The notes under the pieces were generated by a model. The model did no database searches. It was not told the DNA's origin and saw nothing but the letters and a program-made list of their open reading frames with translations. Below are positions 1 to 8,724 of a DNA stretch of 64,000 bases, one piece after another. Every line of letters begins with the position of its first letter. The first letter of the stretch is position 1. The position numbers and the translations under genes were made by a program. This stretch comes from Haloactinopolyspora alba (GTDB lineage Bacteria; Actinomycetota; Actinomycetes; Jiangellales; Jiangellaceae): assembly GCF_003014555.1 (NCBI RefSeq), contig NZ_PYGE01000002.1:248001-312000 (forward strand), given 5' to 3'.

Positions 1-2
1 CG

Positions 3-185
3 CCGTACCTCACCCCGCCGCTGACCACCGTCCGCCAGGATCTCGGCGCGGTGGGACGGCGATCACTCGAGCATCTGATCGCACAGATCGAATCGTCGCA
101 GGCCGCGCCCGTCACCCGTGACACGGTCCGGTTCGTCCGCCCTGAGCTGGTAGTTCGCGCTTCCACGGCGGCCCCCGAGCGCTGA
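3..185 (+). CDS. LacI-family transcriptional regulator, C-terminal fragment
   Basis: The reading frame is open from the window edge to TGA at 183-185 and gives 60 residues. They contain PPLTTVRQDLGAVGRRSLEHL followed by a V.RFVRPELVVR-like ending. This is the usual C-terminal end of the periplasmic-binding-protein-like effector domain of LacI/GalR repressors. The DNA-binding domain lies outside the window. It lies directly upstream of secreted and cytoplasmic glycosidases and a sulfatase on the same strand. It therefore probably senses a sugar and controls that locus, which is an inference from position. Confidence 0.85.
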   Translation, partial: PYLTPPLTTVRQDLGAVGRRSLEHLIAQIESSQAAPVTRDTVRFVRPELVVRASTAAPER

Positions 186-259
186 CCGCAGCGCCCTTGC
201 GGTGCCGCCGGGCGCTGCCCGCGCGCTGACGGATGCGGCGAAGGATTCTCGACAGGGGT

Positions 260-288
260 CTTGACGGAGGGGTCAAGTTAGCGCAAAC
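260..288 (+). promoter_or_regulatory. Candidate LacI-type operator and adjacent palindrome before the glycosidase gene
   Basis: Two palindromes sit side by side in the gap between the LacI-family gene and the glycosidase. CTTGAC-6 nt-GTCAAG is at 260-277. GTTAGCGCAAAC is at 277-288, an imperfect palindrome of the form GTTnGCGCnAAC. LacI-family operators are typically palindromes with a central CG, which the second site has. Binding by the upstream regulator is inferred. TTGACG inside the first palindrome could also be a -35 element. Confidence 0.45.
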
Positions 289-342
289 ATGAGGCGCTCA
301 ACGCATCGACCCGATGCGACCGACTTCGTCGAGGACCGAGGG

Positions 343-1545
343 ATGATGCTCATGTTGCGCCAGCTGTCGATCACCGCACTGACGGCGGCCCTCGCCGTCA
401 CCACCGCCGCTCACGCCGGGGGCGCCGCGAACGACCCCGACCGCGAGGCCCGGCCGGACGGCGCCGCCGGGCCGTCCCGCGTCGCCAACGGCGCGCTGGG
501 TGCGAACTTCAACCAGAACCTCGACTCGGTGAACTACCGCGAGCTGCGTGAGGCCGGTGCCCAGTGGGTTCGAGGTTTCTACCCGATGCCGGCCACCGAC
601 GACGGCGACCCGGCCGAGCACTTCGCCATCCGCAGCATCCGCGAGACGGCGGATCGGGGATTCAACACCATTCTGGCCCTGAAGTTCCCGTACAACCGGA
701 AGTCGTTCCCCGAACCCGGCAGCGACGAGATGGCCGCGGAGCTGGCCCGACTGGACCAGGTCCTGCCGACCGTCATGGGCGAGGTCGACATCATGACGAT
801 CGGCAACGAGCCGTTCATCGAAAGCCTGAAGGACGAACGCGACGAGCGGCTGAACGTCTTTTACGAGGCCGTCGCACGGCACGTCATCGAGTACCGCCGT
901 GAGCACTGCGGACCGGAATGCGGCACCGACCTCTACATGGGTGCGCTGAACCGGCTCGACCTCCCCGGGCGCAGGACGGAAGCGGTCGAACGCTGGATGA
1001 CCTTCGTCCGGGAGACTCCGGAGATCGCAGGGGTGGACATCCACCCGCACGTACCCGACCCGGCACGCGTGCAGGCCTTTCTCGACTACATCCTGCCGCG
1101 GATGCGTCCGGATCAGACGTTCCTGGTCACCGAGTTCTCCATCGTGTGGTACTGGCGGCAGCACATGCGGGATCCGCTGTCGGCCGAGTTCGCCGGCAAG
1201 TACGGCTACGACCCCGGAACCTTGGTCTGGGAGTTCATCCGGGCGGCGATCGAGAACCCGGTCGGTCAGCGCGAGTGGCAGGACTTCCTGACGAGCAGCG
1301 ATTGGTTCATGAAGCAGTCGGACTTCCTGCGCGATCAGGTGGAGTTGTACCGCAGCACTGGCCGGTTGGCGGTGACCACCTACGGCTTCAGGCAGGACGT
1401 TCCGATGACGACGGACTTCGGACCGAACAAGCCGCCGTGGCTGCTCAACAGTGTGTACGCGGCGTACACGGTGAAGCCTCGGGGCAACGGGATGTCCGCT
1501 CGTGGCTACTGGGTGGACGATTTCAGGGCCCTGCAGCGGCGGTGA
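343..1545 (+). CDS. Secreted clan GH-A-like glycoside hydrolase
   Basis: The chosen start is ATG 343, after a purine-rich GGACCGAGGG. It gives a clean signal peptide (MMLMLRQLSITALTAALAVTTAAHA) and about 400 residues; an ATG at 289 would add a polar extension. The mature part looks like a (beta/alpha)8 barrel. It has the two Glu motifs expected of retaining clan GH-A enzymes: GNEPF (Glu codon at 808, the acid/base position) and VTEFS (Glu codon at 1132, the nucleophile position). The exact GH family and substrate could not be named. It lies between a LacI-family gene and a GH2/sulfatase pair, so extracellular cleavage of a complex glycan is likely. Confidence 0.7.
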   Translation: MMLMLRQLSITALTAALAVTTAAHAGGAANDPDREARPDGAAGPSRVANGALGANFNQNLDSVNYRELREAGAQWVRGFYPMPATDDGDPAEHFAIRSIRETADRGFNTILALKFPYNRKSFPEPGSDEMAAELARLDQVLPTVMGEVDIMTIGNEPFIESLKDERDERLNVFYEAVARHVIEYRREHCGPECGTDLYMGALNRLDLPGRRTEAVERWMTFVRETPEIAGVDIHPHVPDPARVQAFLDYILPRMRPDQTFLVTEFSIVWYWRQHMRDPLSAEFAGKYGYDPGTLVWEFIRAAIENPVGQREWQDFLTSSDWFMKQSDFLRDQVELYRSTGRLAVTTYGFRQDVPMTTDFGPNKPPWLLNSVYAAYTVKPRGNGMSARGYWVDDFRALQRR

Positions 1546-1558
1546 CGCTGCTGTGCGG

Positions 1559-1612
1559 GTGATCATCAGGGGAGAACCAGCGCTGTGGCGGTAGCGATCC
1601 CCTGATGATCAC
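1559..1612 (+). terminator. 15-bp inverted repeat after the glycosidase gene
   Basis: GTGATCATCAGGGGA at 1559-1573 pairs perfectly with TCCCCTGATGATCAC at 1598-1612 around a 24-nt loop. It starts 14 bases after the stop codon at 1545. There is no T-tract. A possible ATG start of the GH2 gene (1605) lies inside the right arm, which argues for the later GTG start. Its stem base GTGATCATC recurs in other 3'-end hairpins of this window. Confidence 0.65.
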
Positions 1613-1646
1613 GCGGTATACAACGGTGAAAAGGAGCGAGGAGCAC

Positions 1647-3488
1647 GTGCCGGAACACAGCTTGCATCCCCGTCCGCGGCTGGTGCGTGACGAGTGGAGG
1701 GACCTCTGCGGAACCTGGCGGTTCGCGTTCGACGATGACGACGAGGGCGAGCGGGGACGCTGGTTCGAGTCGCCGCCGGGTGTCTTCGACGCGACGATCG
1801 AGGTGCCGTATCCGCCCGAGTCGAAGCTCTCGGGCGTGCACGACCGGACCCGTCACCCGGTCCTGTGGTACCAGCGTGAGTTCACCGCGCCCGTCCCTGC
1901 CGGCGGTGATCGGCTGCTGCTGCACTTCGGCGCGGTGGACTACCGGGCCCGCGTGTGGCTCAACGGTGCACATCTGGTCGACCACGAGGGCGGGCACACG
2001 CCGTTCACCGTCGACGTCACCGACGCGCTCGACCCGTCCGGCACCCAGTCGCTGGTCGTCCGGACCACCGACGAGCCGGGCGATGCCGGGCAGCCTCGGG
2101 GCAAGCAGACCTGGTCGGCCGAACCCTCCGGGATCTTCTACGACCGCACCAGCGGCATCTGGCAGCCGGTCTGGCTCGAGCGGGTGCCCGGCACCTACCT
2201 CCGCGACGTCGTGTTCACGCCCCGTCCGTCCGAGGGAGCGGTCGACGTCGAGGTGTGGCTCGGCGGTCATGCGCAGGCGGGGGAGGCCGACGTCGAGGTC
2301 GAACTCGCCCACGACGGATCGCCCCTGGCGCGCCAGCGAATGCGCACGGACCGCGAATACGCCAGGTTCACGGTCGCAGTGCCGGCGTTGTCGGCGGCCG
2401 ACGGCCGGCGGTTGTGGTGGTCGCCGGAGTCGCCCACGCTGCTCGACGCCGTCGTCACACTGACGGCCGGCTCCGTCGCCGACAGCGTGCGAAGTTACGT
2501 CGGCGTGCGCGAGGTGGGTGTGCGCGACGGCGCGTTCACGCTGAACGGACGCCCGTACTACCTGCGCCTCGTCCTCGAACAGGGCTACTGGCCCGACTCG
2601 CACCTCGCCGCGCCGGACGCGGATGCGCTTCGCCGTGAGGTCGAGCTGGTGAAAGAGTTGGGGTTCACCGGTGTGCGGGTGCACCAGAAGGTGGAGGACC
2701 CACGGTTCCTGTACTGGTGTGACCGGCTCGGCCTGCTGGTCTGGGGTGAGATGGCCAACGCGCACGAGTTCTCCGCCGTCTCCGCCGAGCGGCTGACCCG
2801 CGAGTGGATCGACGTCGTGCGTCGCGATCGCGGGCATCCCTGCATCGTCACCTGGGTGCCGATCAACGAGAGCTGGGGCGTCCCGGAAATCGCCACGTCG
2901 ACCCGGCAGCAGGACCTCGCGACCGCGCTCTACCACCTGACCAGGGCACTCGACCCGTCCAGGCCGGTGATCTCGAACGATGGCTGGGAGCACACCGAGA
3001 GCGACATCCTCGGCGTGCACGACTACGCGACGACGGGCGCCGCGCTGAACGAGCGCTACGGAAGCCCCGACGCGATCGAGCGCACGCTGGCCGGCACCGG
3101 ACCCGCGGCGAGACGGATCACGCTGAACGACGCCGACCGGCCAGGGCGGCCGCTGGTGATCACCGAGTTCGGCGGGCTGTCCTACGTGCCCGCGTCCGGC
3201 GAGAAGTGGTACGGGTACCGGGCCGTCGAGTCGGCGGAGGAGTTCCGCTCGGCGTTCGCCGACCTCGTCGGTGCTCTACTCGACGCCCCGGGCGTGGCCG
3301 GGTTCTGCTACACGCAGCTGACCGACACGCTGCAGGAGACGAACGGCCTGGTCACCGACGACCGGACGCCGAAGCTTCCGGTGGACGTGATCCGGGCGGC
3401 CGTGTCCCGGCCGAGCCGGGCGCTGGCCCACGAGGAGCTGCGCCAGGAGCAGCGCCGGGCACGGGATGCGGCGGGCGACGGCACATGA
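1647..3488 (+). CDS. Glycoside hydrolase family 2 (beta-galactosidase/beta-glucuronidase type)
   Basis: Start GTG 1647 follows AAGGAGCGAGGAG and avoids beginning inside the hairpin at 1559-1612. The product has 613 residues and no signal peptide, so it is cytoplasmic. The N-terminal jelly-roll sugar-binding domain includes LWYQREF and DYRARVWLNG. An Ig-like domain and a TIM barrel follow. The barrel has the GH2 acid/base motif INESWG (Glu about 408) and the nucleophile motif ITEFGG (Glu about 507). Enzymes of this family remove terminal beta-linked galactose, glucuronic acid or mannose; the specificity here is unknown. Its stop overlaps the start of the sulfatase gene (ATGA), so the two are probably co-translated. 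Confidence 0.88.
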   Translation: MPEHSLHPRPRLVRDEWRDLCGTWRFAFDDDDEGERGRWFESPPGVFDATIEVPYPPESKLSGVHDRTRHPVLWYQREFTAPVPAGGDRLLLHFGAVDYRARVWLNGAHLVDHEGGHTPFTVDVTDALDPSGTQSLVVRTTDEPGDAGQPRGKQTWSAEPSGIFYDRTSGIWQPVWLERVPGTYLRDVVFTPRPSEGAVDVEVWLGGHAQAGEADVEVELAHDGSPLARQRMRTDREYARFTVAVPALSAADGRRLWWSPESPTLLDAVVTLTAGSVADSVRSYVGVREVGVRDGAFTLNGRPYYLRLVLEQGYWPDSHLAAPDADALRREVELVKELGFTGVRVHQKVEDPRFLYWCDRLGLLVWGEMANAHEFSAVSAERLTREWIDVVRRDRGHPCIVTWVPINESWGVPEIATSTRQQDLATALYHLTRALDPSRPVISNDGWEHTESDILGVHDYATTGAALNERYGSPDAIERTLAGTGPAARRITLNDADRPGRPLVITEFGGLSYVPASGEKWYGYRAVESAEEFRSAFADLVGALLDAPGVAGFCYTQLTDTLQETNGLVTDDRTPKLPVDVIRAAVSRPSRALAHEELRQEQRRARDAAGDGT

Positions 3489-4951
3489 GTGCACCGCCGA
3501 ACGTGGTGCTGGTCATGACCGACCAGCACCGGGCCGGGTTCACTGCCGGCGAGGGGTTCGAGCTCGACACCATGCCGTACGTCGACGGGCTGGCCCGGTC
3601 GGGCACCCGGTTCCGCCGGGCCTACACCACCGCCCCGGCCTGCGTTCCGGCTCGGACGAGCCTGCTGACCGGCCGGTTCCCGTCGACGCACCGGGTGCGG
3701 CAGAACAGTGCCGTGCACGAGGTGGTGCGCGGCGACGACCTGCTGGACGTGCTCGGGCGGTCCGGGCACTCGCTGCACTTCGCCGGGAAGACGCACGTGT
3801 ATCGCGGTAGCGCCGAGCACTTCGACACGTTCGCCGGGCCGTACGGGCACGTGCACGGCCCGGACCGGGACGAGCAGCAGCGCGAGTTCGCCGCGTGGAT
3901 GACCGCGATCGACCACGGGCCGACCGCGGAACCGACGCCGTTCCCGCTGGAGACGCAGTTTCCGCACCGGATCGTCTCGGACATGATCGACGCGCTGAAC
4001 CGGCGGGACCGGAACCGGCCGTTCTTCTCATGGGTCTCCATGCCCGAGCCACACAACCCGTACCAGGCGCCGGAACCGTACTTCTCGATGTTCGACGAGC
4101 AGGAGGTGCCCGAGCGGGCGTGCGGCCCCGAGGCCGCCGAGGCCAAGGGCGGGGCATGGCGGTGGTTGCGTGACGTGGTCGAGGCCAAACGACCCGGCTA
4201 CGACGACCGATGGCGCCGGTACCGGGCGACGTACTGCGGGATGCTCCGCCTGATCGACGACCAGATCCGCCGGTTGCTCGACCATCTCGACGCGGCGGGT
4301 GACCTGGAGAACACGGTGGTGCTGGTCGTGGCCGACCACGGTGACTACGTCGGCGACTACGGGTTGCAGCGCAAGGGCGCCGGCATGCCGGAGGCGCTGA
4401 TGCGTGTCCCGTTCGTCGTCCGTGGTCCGGGTGTCCTCGCGCGTGACGACACGACGGACTTCGTCTCGCTGGTGGACGTGTTCCCGACCGTCTGCGAGGC
4501 GGTCGGCGCGCCGATCCCCACTGGTGTGCAGGGACGGAGCCTGTGGCCGCTGCTGACCGGCGAGGCGTACCCGGAGGCGGAGTTCGACAGCGTCGTCGCC
4601 GAACGCGGCTACGGTGGCCTGCCGTACGGCGCGGACGAGCGCCCGCCACTGCACTTCGACTACGACGGGCCGACCTACGACGAGCTGAACACCGTCACGC
4701 AGAGCGGGACCAGCCGCATGGTCCGGCACGGGGACTGGAAGCTCGTGTGGCACGTCGACGGTGGACGCGAGCTGTACGACGTCGCCGCCGACCCGATGGA
4801 ACTGTGCGACCGCTGGGACGACCCGGAACTCGCCGACGTCCGGCAGCAGCTCATGGAGCGCATGCTCAGCTGGTCGCTGCGCTTGGCCGACGACCTGCCG
4901 GCGGCGGCATACGAATCCAGGCGCGCACCGCACAACTGGGTCCGGACGTGA
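3485..4951 (+). CDS. Sulfatase (S1 family, formylglycine-dependent)
   Basis: ATG 3485 overlaps the GH2 stop by four bases. The 488-residue product opens NVVLVMTDQHR, the usual first metal-binding strand. It carries CVPARTSLLTGR, the CxPxR sulfatase signature in which Cys53 would be converted to formylglycine. A later VVADHGDYVGDYGL is the second metal-binding block. There is no signal peptide, so it acts in the cytoplasm, probably on sulfated sugars or oligosaccharides that the partner GH2 enzyme also handles. The third position of the signature is Pro and the fourth Ala, an accepted variant. Confidence 0.9.
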   Translation: MSAPPNVVLVMTDQHRAGFTAGEGFELDTMPYVDGLARSGTRFRRAYTTAPACVPARTSLLTGRFPSTHRVRQNSAVHEVVRGDDLLDVLGRSGHSLHFAGKTHVYRGSAEHFDTFAGPYGHVHGPDRDEQQREFAAWMTAIDHGPTAEPTPFPLETQFPHRIVSDMIDALNRRDRNRPFFSWVSMPEPHNPYQAPEPYFSMFDEQEVPERACGPEAAEAKGGAWRWLRDVVEAKRPGYDDRWRRYRATYCGMLRLIDDQIRRLLDHLDAAGDLENTVVLVVADHGDYVGDYGLQRKGAGMPEALMRVPFVVRGPGVLARDDTTDFVSLVDVFPTVCEAVGAPIPTGVQGRSLWPLLTGEAYPEAEFDSVVAERGYGGLPYGADERPPLHFDYDGPTYDELNTVTQSGTSRMVRHGDWKLVWHVDGGRELYDVAADPMELCDRWDDPELADVRQQLMERMLSWSLRLADDLPAAAYESRRAPHNWVRT

Positions 4952-4974
4952 ACCTGTTGACTGTGAGCCGTGGC

Positions 4975-5013
4975 CGATGGTGCCGGTGGAGCTGAGCCCC
5001 ACCGGCACCATCG
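4975..5013. terminator. Bidirectional terminator hairpin between convergent genes
   Basis: CGATGGTGCCGGTGG (4975-4989) pairs perfectly with CCACCGGCACCATCG (4999-5013), leaving a 9-nt loop. It lies between the sulfatase stop (4951) and the stop of the minus-strand DUF6351 gene (5031), where a shared terminator is expected. Confidence 0.75.
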
Positions 5014-5030
5014 TCACGCCGCGGCAGCGG

Positions 5031-7256
5031 TCAGAACCGTAGCCAGGTCCCCGCCAGGCCCTGCTGCTTCACCCCCGGCTTCGACCAGTCGCAGACACCC
5101 CCGGCGAAGGTGCTGGTGAGCCTGCTCCACTGCTCGTCGGTGAACTCGACCTCGTAGTCGGCCGGGTCCGGTGCCTTGAGCTGGCACTTGATGACGTCGG
5201 CGGCCACGTCGCCACCGGCGACCTCGCGCGGGAACGACGCGGACGGGTACAGCTGCTCGCAGCGGCTGTCCGGGTCACGGTCCAGCGGCTGGGCGATGAA
5301 CTCCGGGTCCGCGCCGCGGGTGTTGCATCCCTCGACCAGAGCCTCCGGCTTGGCAGCGACGATCTCGTCGATCCGGTCGCCGGTGGAACCGTCGTCCGTG
5401 CCCAGGTTCGTCAGCCAGGCGTCCATCTGTTTGAGGGCGTGGCGCAGCAGCGGGCTGTTCGTGCTGAACCCGCCGTATCGGTTGTCCTCGAGCAGGCTGA
5501 CGTGGTTCGCGGAGGTGCCGTTCGCCTTCTCGAGCCGTTCCCGCATCGAGAACGTGTGGTACCTCACGTGGATGTCGCCGTTCGGGCGGTCGTCGGTGTA
5601 GGCGCGGTAGTCGATGATCGGCACGTCGGCCAGACCGCCGCCGCCGTTCGTCAACCGTCCGGTCTTGTAGGCGGCCTCGATCGCGACCGGGTCGCCCTCG
5701 GTGCGACGGTCGACGATGTTCGCGTCGTCGTCGAACCCGCCGATCTTCTCGTTCAGGTCGAGGAACTGCTCGACGCTGATGCTGCCGTCGTGGAGCGCAC
5801 CGAGCCCGTACTGGATGCCCACGTTGTCCAGCGGACGCCGCGCGAACCCGGTCTCCGGGTCGGTGCCATACGCGTTGACGGTGTGGTCGTAGACGTCGCA
5901 GCGCGCGCCACCGGGGTTGGTCTCGGGGTCGTAGCGCAGCTCCGTCGGCACGACGCCGCAGAACACGCGCGGGTCGATGCGGCGGGCGCCGTTCGCCACG
6001 TTCGGTGCCGTGGCGTACGTGGCGAACCCGGTGACGCTGCGCTTCTGCTCACGTGTCCACTCGACGGCGCTGTCGGTGTTCATGTAGTGATCGATCAGCC
6101 AGGCGTCGGTGATGAAGTTGACGGTGCCGAAACCGACCTCGGGGAACGAGCAGCCGACGACGATGCCGTCGAAGATCCCGGGGTAGTTGTCGGTGATCTG
6201 ATGCGCCTGGTACGAACCGCCGGAGCAGCCGTACCCGATGGTGTGCCGGGGCGGGCCGTTGCGCTCGACGAACTCCTCCTTGGTCACCATCGCCGACTCC
6301 GCGGCGAGCAGGTCCGAGCAGTTCGTGCCGAACACGTTCAGCGACGACGACATGAGCGCGTACCCCTGCCCGAGCATGTGGGCGTTCGTCACGCCGCCCG
6401 TCCGGTTGCCCTGCCGGTACCAGCCGTTGACACAGCCGCCGCCCAAGGTGAAGATCGCCCTTCCGTTCCAGGCCTCGGACGGTGCGGACGGGGTGGGCGC
6501 AGGTCCGGCGAGCGGGTCGTGCAGCACCGTCGTCTGGTAGATCGCGCGGTTCGCGGTGCCGGTCTCCATCCGGACGATGAACGGGACCTCGTCGCCGGTG
6601 GACGTCGTCGTGGTGGCGAGGTCGTCCGGGTAGCCGGTGGCGCCGTCGGGCCAGGGAGCGTAGTTGCCGCCGGTCGTCCGGTAGAAGTAGTCGACGCGGT
6701 CCTCGATCGAGCAGTTCTCGTCCAGCGGCGCCCCGAGGTCGCCGCCGACGACCGGCATGGTGAACCGTTCGGTCTCGCAGACGAACGGCTTCTCGTGCGG
6801 TCCGGAGAAGACCGGGCCCTCGTCCGGATGGTTCGTCAGCGTGAGCTCACCCGACGGGCGGCCGCCGGCGCCGGGGACGGTCGCCTCGAGCTGGTTGGCG
6901 CCCTCGTCGAGGCCGGTGACCAGACCGGTGAGTGTACGTGCGTCACGGTCGGGCGTGAACGCGTCGGTGATGTCGGTGCCGTCCAGCGTCACCTTCACCC
7001 GCGGGAAGGGTGCGTTCTGCGGGACGTAGACGCGGACCAGCGCGTCGCCGCTGGTCACCGTGTCCGGGCGTCCGGACAGGACGGAGAGCTCGATGCCGGA
7101 ACGCTCGTCGTCGGCCGAGGCGACGGGGCCCGCGGCGACAGCGAGTGACGCGACGAGCGCCGTGGCGGCGCCGGCCGCGAGGGTGCGCCGTCGTCGACGC
7201 GGGCGCGGGTGGCCGGGGAGGTGTTCGGGTGGCGTGGTGAACCGGGAGCCGGTCAT
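5031..7256 (-). CDS. Secreted DUF6351-like alpha/beta-hydrolase-type protein
   Basis: ATG 7256 gives 741 residues beginning with an Arg-rich n-region (RRRRRTLAAGAATALVASLAVA) and a signal-peptide end near VASADD, so export is likely. The body resembles the large secreted DUF6351 family of actinomycetes, related to tannase-like folds. It contains GYGCSGGSYQAHQ, a nucleophile-elbow-like motif (Ser about 345), then TDNYPGIFDGIVVG. It is rich in Cys, suggesting disulfides. An earlier in-frame start at 7301 would extend the n-region. The substrate is unknown. The family name is recalled from sequence character, not confirmed by search. Confidence 0.65.
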   Translation of the reverse strand: MTGSRFTTPPEHLPGHPRPRRRRRTLAAGAATALVASLAVAAGPVASADDERSGIELSVLSGRPDTVTSGDALVRVYVPQNAPFPRVKVTLDGTDITDAFTPDRDARTLTGLVTGLDEGANQLEATVPGAGGRPSGELTLTNHPDEGPVFSGPHEKPFVCETERFTMPVVGGDLGAPLDENCSIEDRVDYFYRTTGGNYAPWPDGATGYPDDLATTTTSTGDEVPFIVRMETGTANRAIYQTTVLHDPLAGPAPTPSAPSEAWNGRAIFTLGGGCVNGWYRQGNRTGGVTNAHMLGQGYALMSSSLNVFGTNCSDLLAAESAMVTKEEFVERNGPPRHTIGYGCSGGSYQAHQITDNYPGIFDGIVVGCSFPEVGFGTVNFITDAWLIDHYMNTDSAVEWTREQKRSVTGFATYATAPNVANGARRIDPRVFCGVVPTELRYDPETNPGGARCDVYDHTVNAYGTDPETGFARRPLDNVGIQYGLGALHDGSISVEQFLDLNEKIGGFDDDANIVDRRTEGDPVAIEAAYKTGRLTNGGGGLADVPIIDYRAYTDDRPNGDIHVRYHTFSMRERLEKANGTSANHVSLLEDNRYGGFSTNSPLLRHALKQMDAWLTNLGTDDGSTGDRIDEIVAAKPEALVEGCNTRGADPEFIAQPLDRDPDSRCEQLYPSASFPREVAGGDVAADVIKCQLKAPDPADYEVEFTDEQWSRLTSTFAGGVCDWSKPGVKQQGLAGTWLRF

Positions 7257-7443
7257 GTGCTGCCCTGCCTTTCCGGGGGAACGGGTGCGGTCAGCAAGCA
7301 CCGAGGTGACGCCGGCATGACGGGTGCGTCGCCGGACGGTCGACCCCGGGTGTGTGCCGATGCTGTCGGCCGCGCTCCTGGCCGGACAAGGCGATGTGCG
7401 GAAACTTCAGACATCCCTGACATTCGTGGGTGACCTTGCGGCG

Positions 7444-7878
7444 TCACCGGACCACGTAGCTCAGGTCCTGTGCCGTCATCGACTCCGGGCGCAGGCGCAA
7501 CCAGCGTGTGCCGCGCTCGTCGGCGTCGTCGTACAGGTACCGGCGAAACCGGGCGTCCCACGCGGACTCGTCGTCGCCGAGGTAGCGCGCGAGCTTCCGG
7601 CGCCCGCGCGGCACGTCGAACGGCAGGATCTCGGCGCGGCCGCGGGCGACGACCTGGCGGACGGTCCCGGTGACGACGTCACACTCGTCGACGACCAGCG
7701 CGACCGCGGGGTCGGCACGGACGTGTTCGGCGAGGCGCGCCCATGGTCCGGTGAGGATCCAGAAGGCGCCGTCCTCCCAGAGGAACCAGGTCGGGCGGAC
7801 GGTCGGTCCGTTGGTCGCGACCCGGGCCGTCAGCGGCCCGGCCAGGAAGGTGTCGATGTCGAAGTCGGTCCTGGTCAT
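7444..7878 (-). CDS. Pyridoxamine 5'-phosphate oxidase-fold protein
   Basis: This 144-residue protein has the split-barrel pattern of PPOX-type flavin or F420 enzymes: ARVATNGPTVRPTWFLWEDGAFWILTG, then VALVVDE and a C-terminal RWLRLRPE strand. Such proteins reduce small molecules with FMN or F420 in the cytoplasm; the substrate cannot be told. It stands alone between the DUF6351 gene and the divergent toxin-antitoxin operon, with 187 bases before the DUF6351 start. Confidence 0.75.
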   Translation of the reverse strand: MTRTDFDIDTFLAGPLTARVATNGPTVRPTWFLWEDGAFWILTGPWARLAEHVRADPAVALVVDECDVVTGTVRQVVARGRAEILPFDVPRGRRKLARYLGDDESAWDARFRRYLYDDADERGTRWLRLRPESMTAQDLSYVVR

Positions 7879-7953
7879 GGCGTTTTCGGTCCTTCTCCGG
7901 TGGCCGTGATCGTCGCCTCAGCATGACAGGTCCACCGCGCCGGGGGCCAATTG

Positions 7954-7993
7954 TATTGCGAATATGCATGAACGTTGCAATATACTGCTCAGT
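7954..7993 (+). promoter_or_regulatory. Candidate promoter and autoregulatory operator of the toxin-antitoxin operon
   Basis: TATTGC (7954-7959) and GCAATA (7977-7982) form an inverted repeat just before the antitoxin ATG. A possible -35 TTGCGA (7956) and -10 TATACT (7981) would place transcription start close to the ATG at 7994, so the mRNA may be leaderless. This AT-rich patch contrasts with the surrounding GC-rich DNA. Repression by the antitoxin is the family norm, but here it is inferred. Confidence 0.45.
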
Positions 7994-8227
7994 ATGAGTG
8001 CTGAGGTTCTTCAGGTACGGGACGTCGACCGTGACGACCTCGCAGTGTTGCGGGATCGGGCAGCGCGCGAGGGGAAGTCGTTGTCCGCATACGTCCGTGA
8101 CGTGCTGCACGACGAGGCCACCCTCATGTCGAACGCCGAGGTGGTCGCTCGTATCGCCGAAGAGGAACCGGTGGATGTCGATCTCGAGCAGATCCGCGGC
8201 TACATCGCGTCGGAACGTTCCTGGTGA
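7994..8227 (+). CDS. Antitoxin, ribbon-helix-helix type (VapB/FitA-like)
   Basis: ATG 7994 gives 77 residues. The N-terminal part (EVLQVRDVDRDDLAVLRDRAAREGKSLSAYVRDVL) fits a ribbon-helix-helix DNA-binding fold. The acidic C-terminal tail would wrap the toxin. An upstream ATG at 7964 exists but lies inside the operator. The toxin gene follows with a GTGA overlap. Antitoxins of this kind neutralise the PIN-domain ribonuclease and repress their own promoter. Confidence 0.8.
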   Translation: MSAEVLQVRDVDRDDLAVLRDRAAREGKSLSAYVRDVLHDEATLMSNAEVVARIAEEEPVDVDLEQIRGYIASERSW

Positions 8228-8628
8228 CCGTTGTCGATGCGTCCGTGGTGGTCCGCCTGTTGCAGGCGCACAAGGACGACGATCTGCTGCGTCGACGCAT
8301 CGTCTCCGCCGGCCGCAAACTCAGCGCACCCGCACATCTGGATGTCGAGGTGCTCTCGGCCGTCGCAGGCATGGTCAAGGGCGGCAAGATCGGCGAGGAT
8401 CGCGCGCGGCGGATGGCGGGTCAGTACGAGGCACTTCGAATCAACCGATACGACGTCGCGCCGTTCGGTACGCGGCTGCTGACTCTTCGACACAACTTCA
8501 CCGTGTACGACGCCGCGTACGTAGCGCTGGCCGAGGTGCTGGAACAGCCGCTGCTCACCTGCGATGCAAAGTTCGCCCGCGCGCCGCGGGGCACGCACAG
8601 GGCCGAGATCCACACCTATCCCGCCTGA
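8224..8628 (+). CDS. PIN-domain ribonuclease toxin (VapC-like)
   Basis: The GTG start at 8224 overlaps the antitoxin stop. The 134-residue protein shows the PIN layout: an N-terminal strand with Asp (TVVDASVVV), an acidic residue in LDVEVLSAV, and YDAAYVALAE plus LLTCDAKFA near the C-terminus, which supply the remaining metal-binding acids. VapC toxins cleave tRNA or rRNA when freed from antitoxin. It sits immediately beside the Wadjet operon, so the pair may stabilise or belong to the same defence block. Confidence 0.85.
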   Translation: MTVVDASVVVRLLQAHKDDDLLRRRIVSAGRKLSAPAHLDVEVLSAVAGMVKGGKIGEDRARRMAGQYEALRINRYDVAPFGTRLLTLRHNFTVYDAAYVALAEVLEQPLLTCDAKFARAPRGTHRAEIHTYPA

Positions 8629-8646
8629 GTCGGGTGTTGCGCCGAA

Positions 8647-8724
8647 GCGTCACCAGGATCGTCCCCGCATCACCAGGGTTGCAGGGGTGGTGACGCATGG
8701 AATTCCATGGTGAACGTGATCATT
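8647..8724 (+). repeat. Dispersed 3'-end element, copy 1
   Basis: This is one of five related elements. GCGTCACCA (8647) pairs with TGGTGACGC, CATGGAATTCCATG follows as a 14-base palindrome, and the element ends GAACGTGATCA. The final TGATCA supplies the TGA stop codon of jetD (8720-8722 on the minus strand). It has the same orientation as copies 2 and 3. Confidence 0.85.

Noticed and set aside
298-1566. 422-codon minus-strand frame opposite the secreted glycosidase
   Set aside because: The plus strand has a signal peptide and catalytic motifs. The minus frame is a low-complexity GC shadow.
1605-1646. Earlier ATG start for the GH2 gene at 1605
   Set aside because: It lies inside the right arm of the hairpin at 1559-1612 and lacks a ribosome-binding site. 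GTG 1647 has a strong one.
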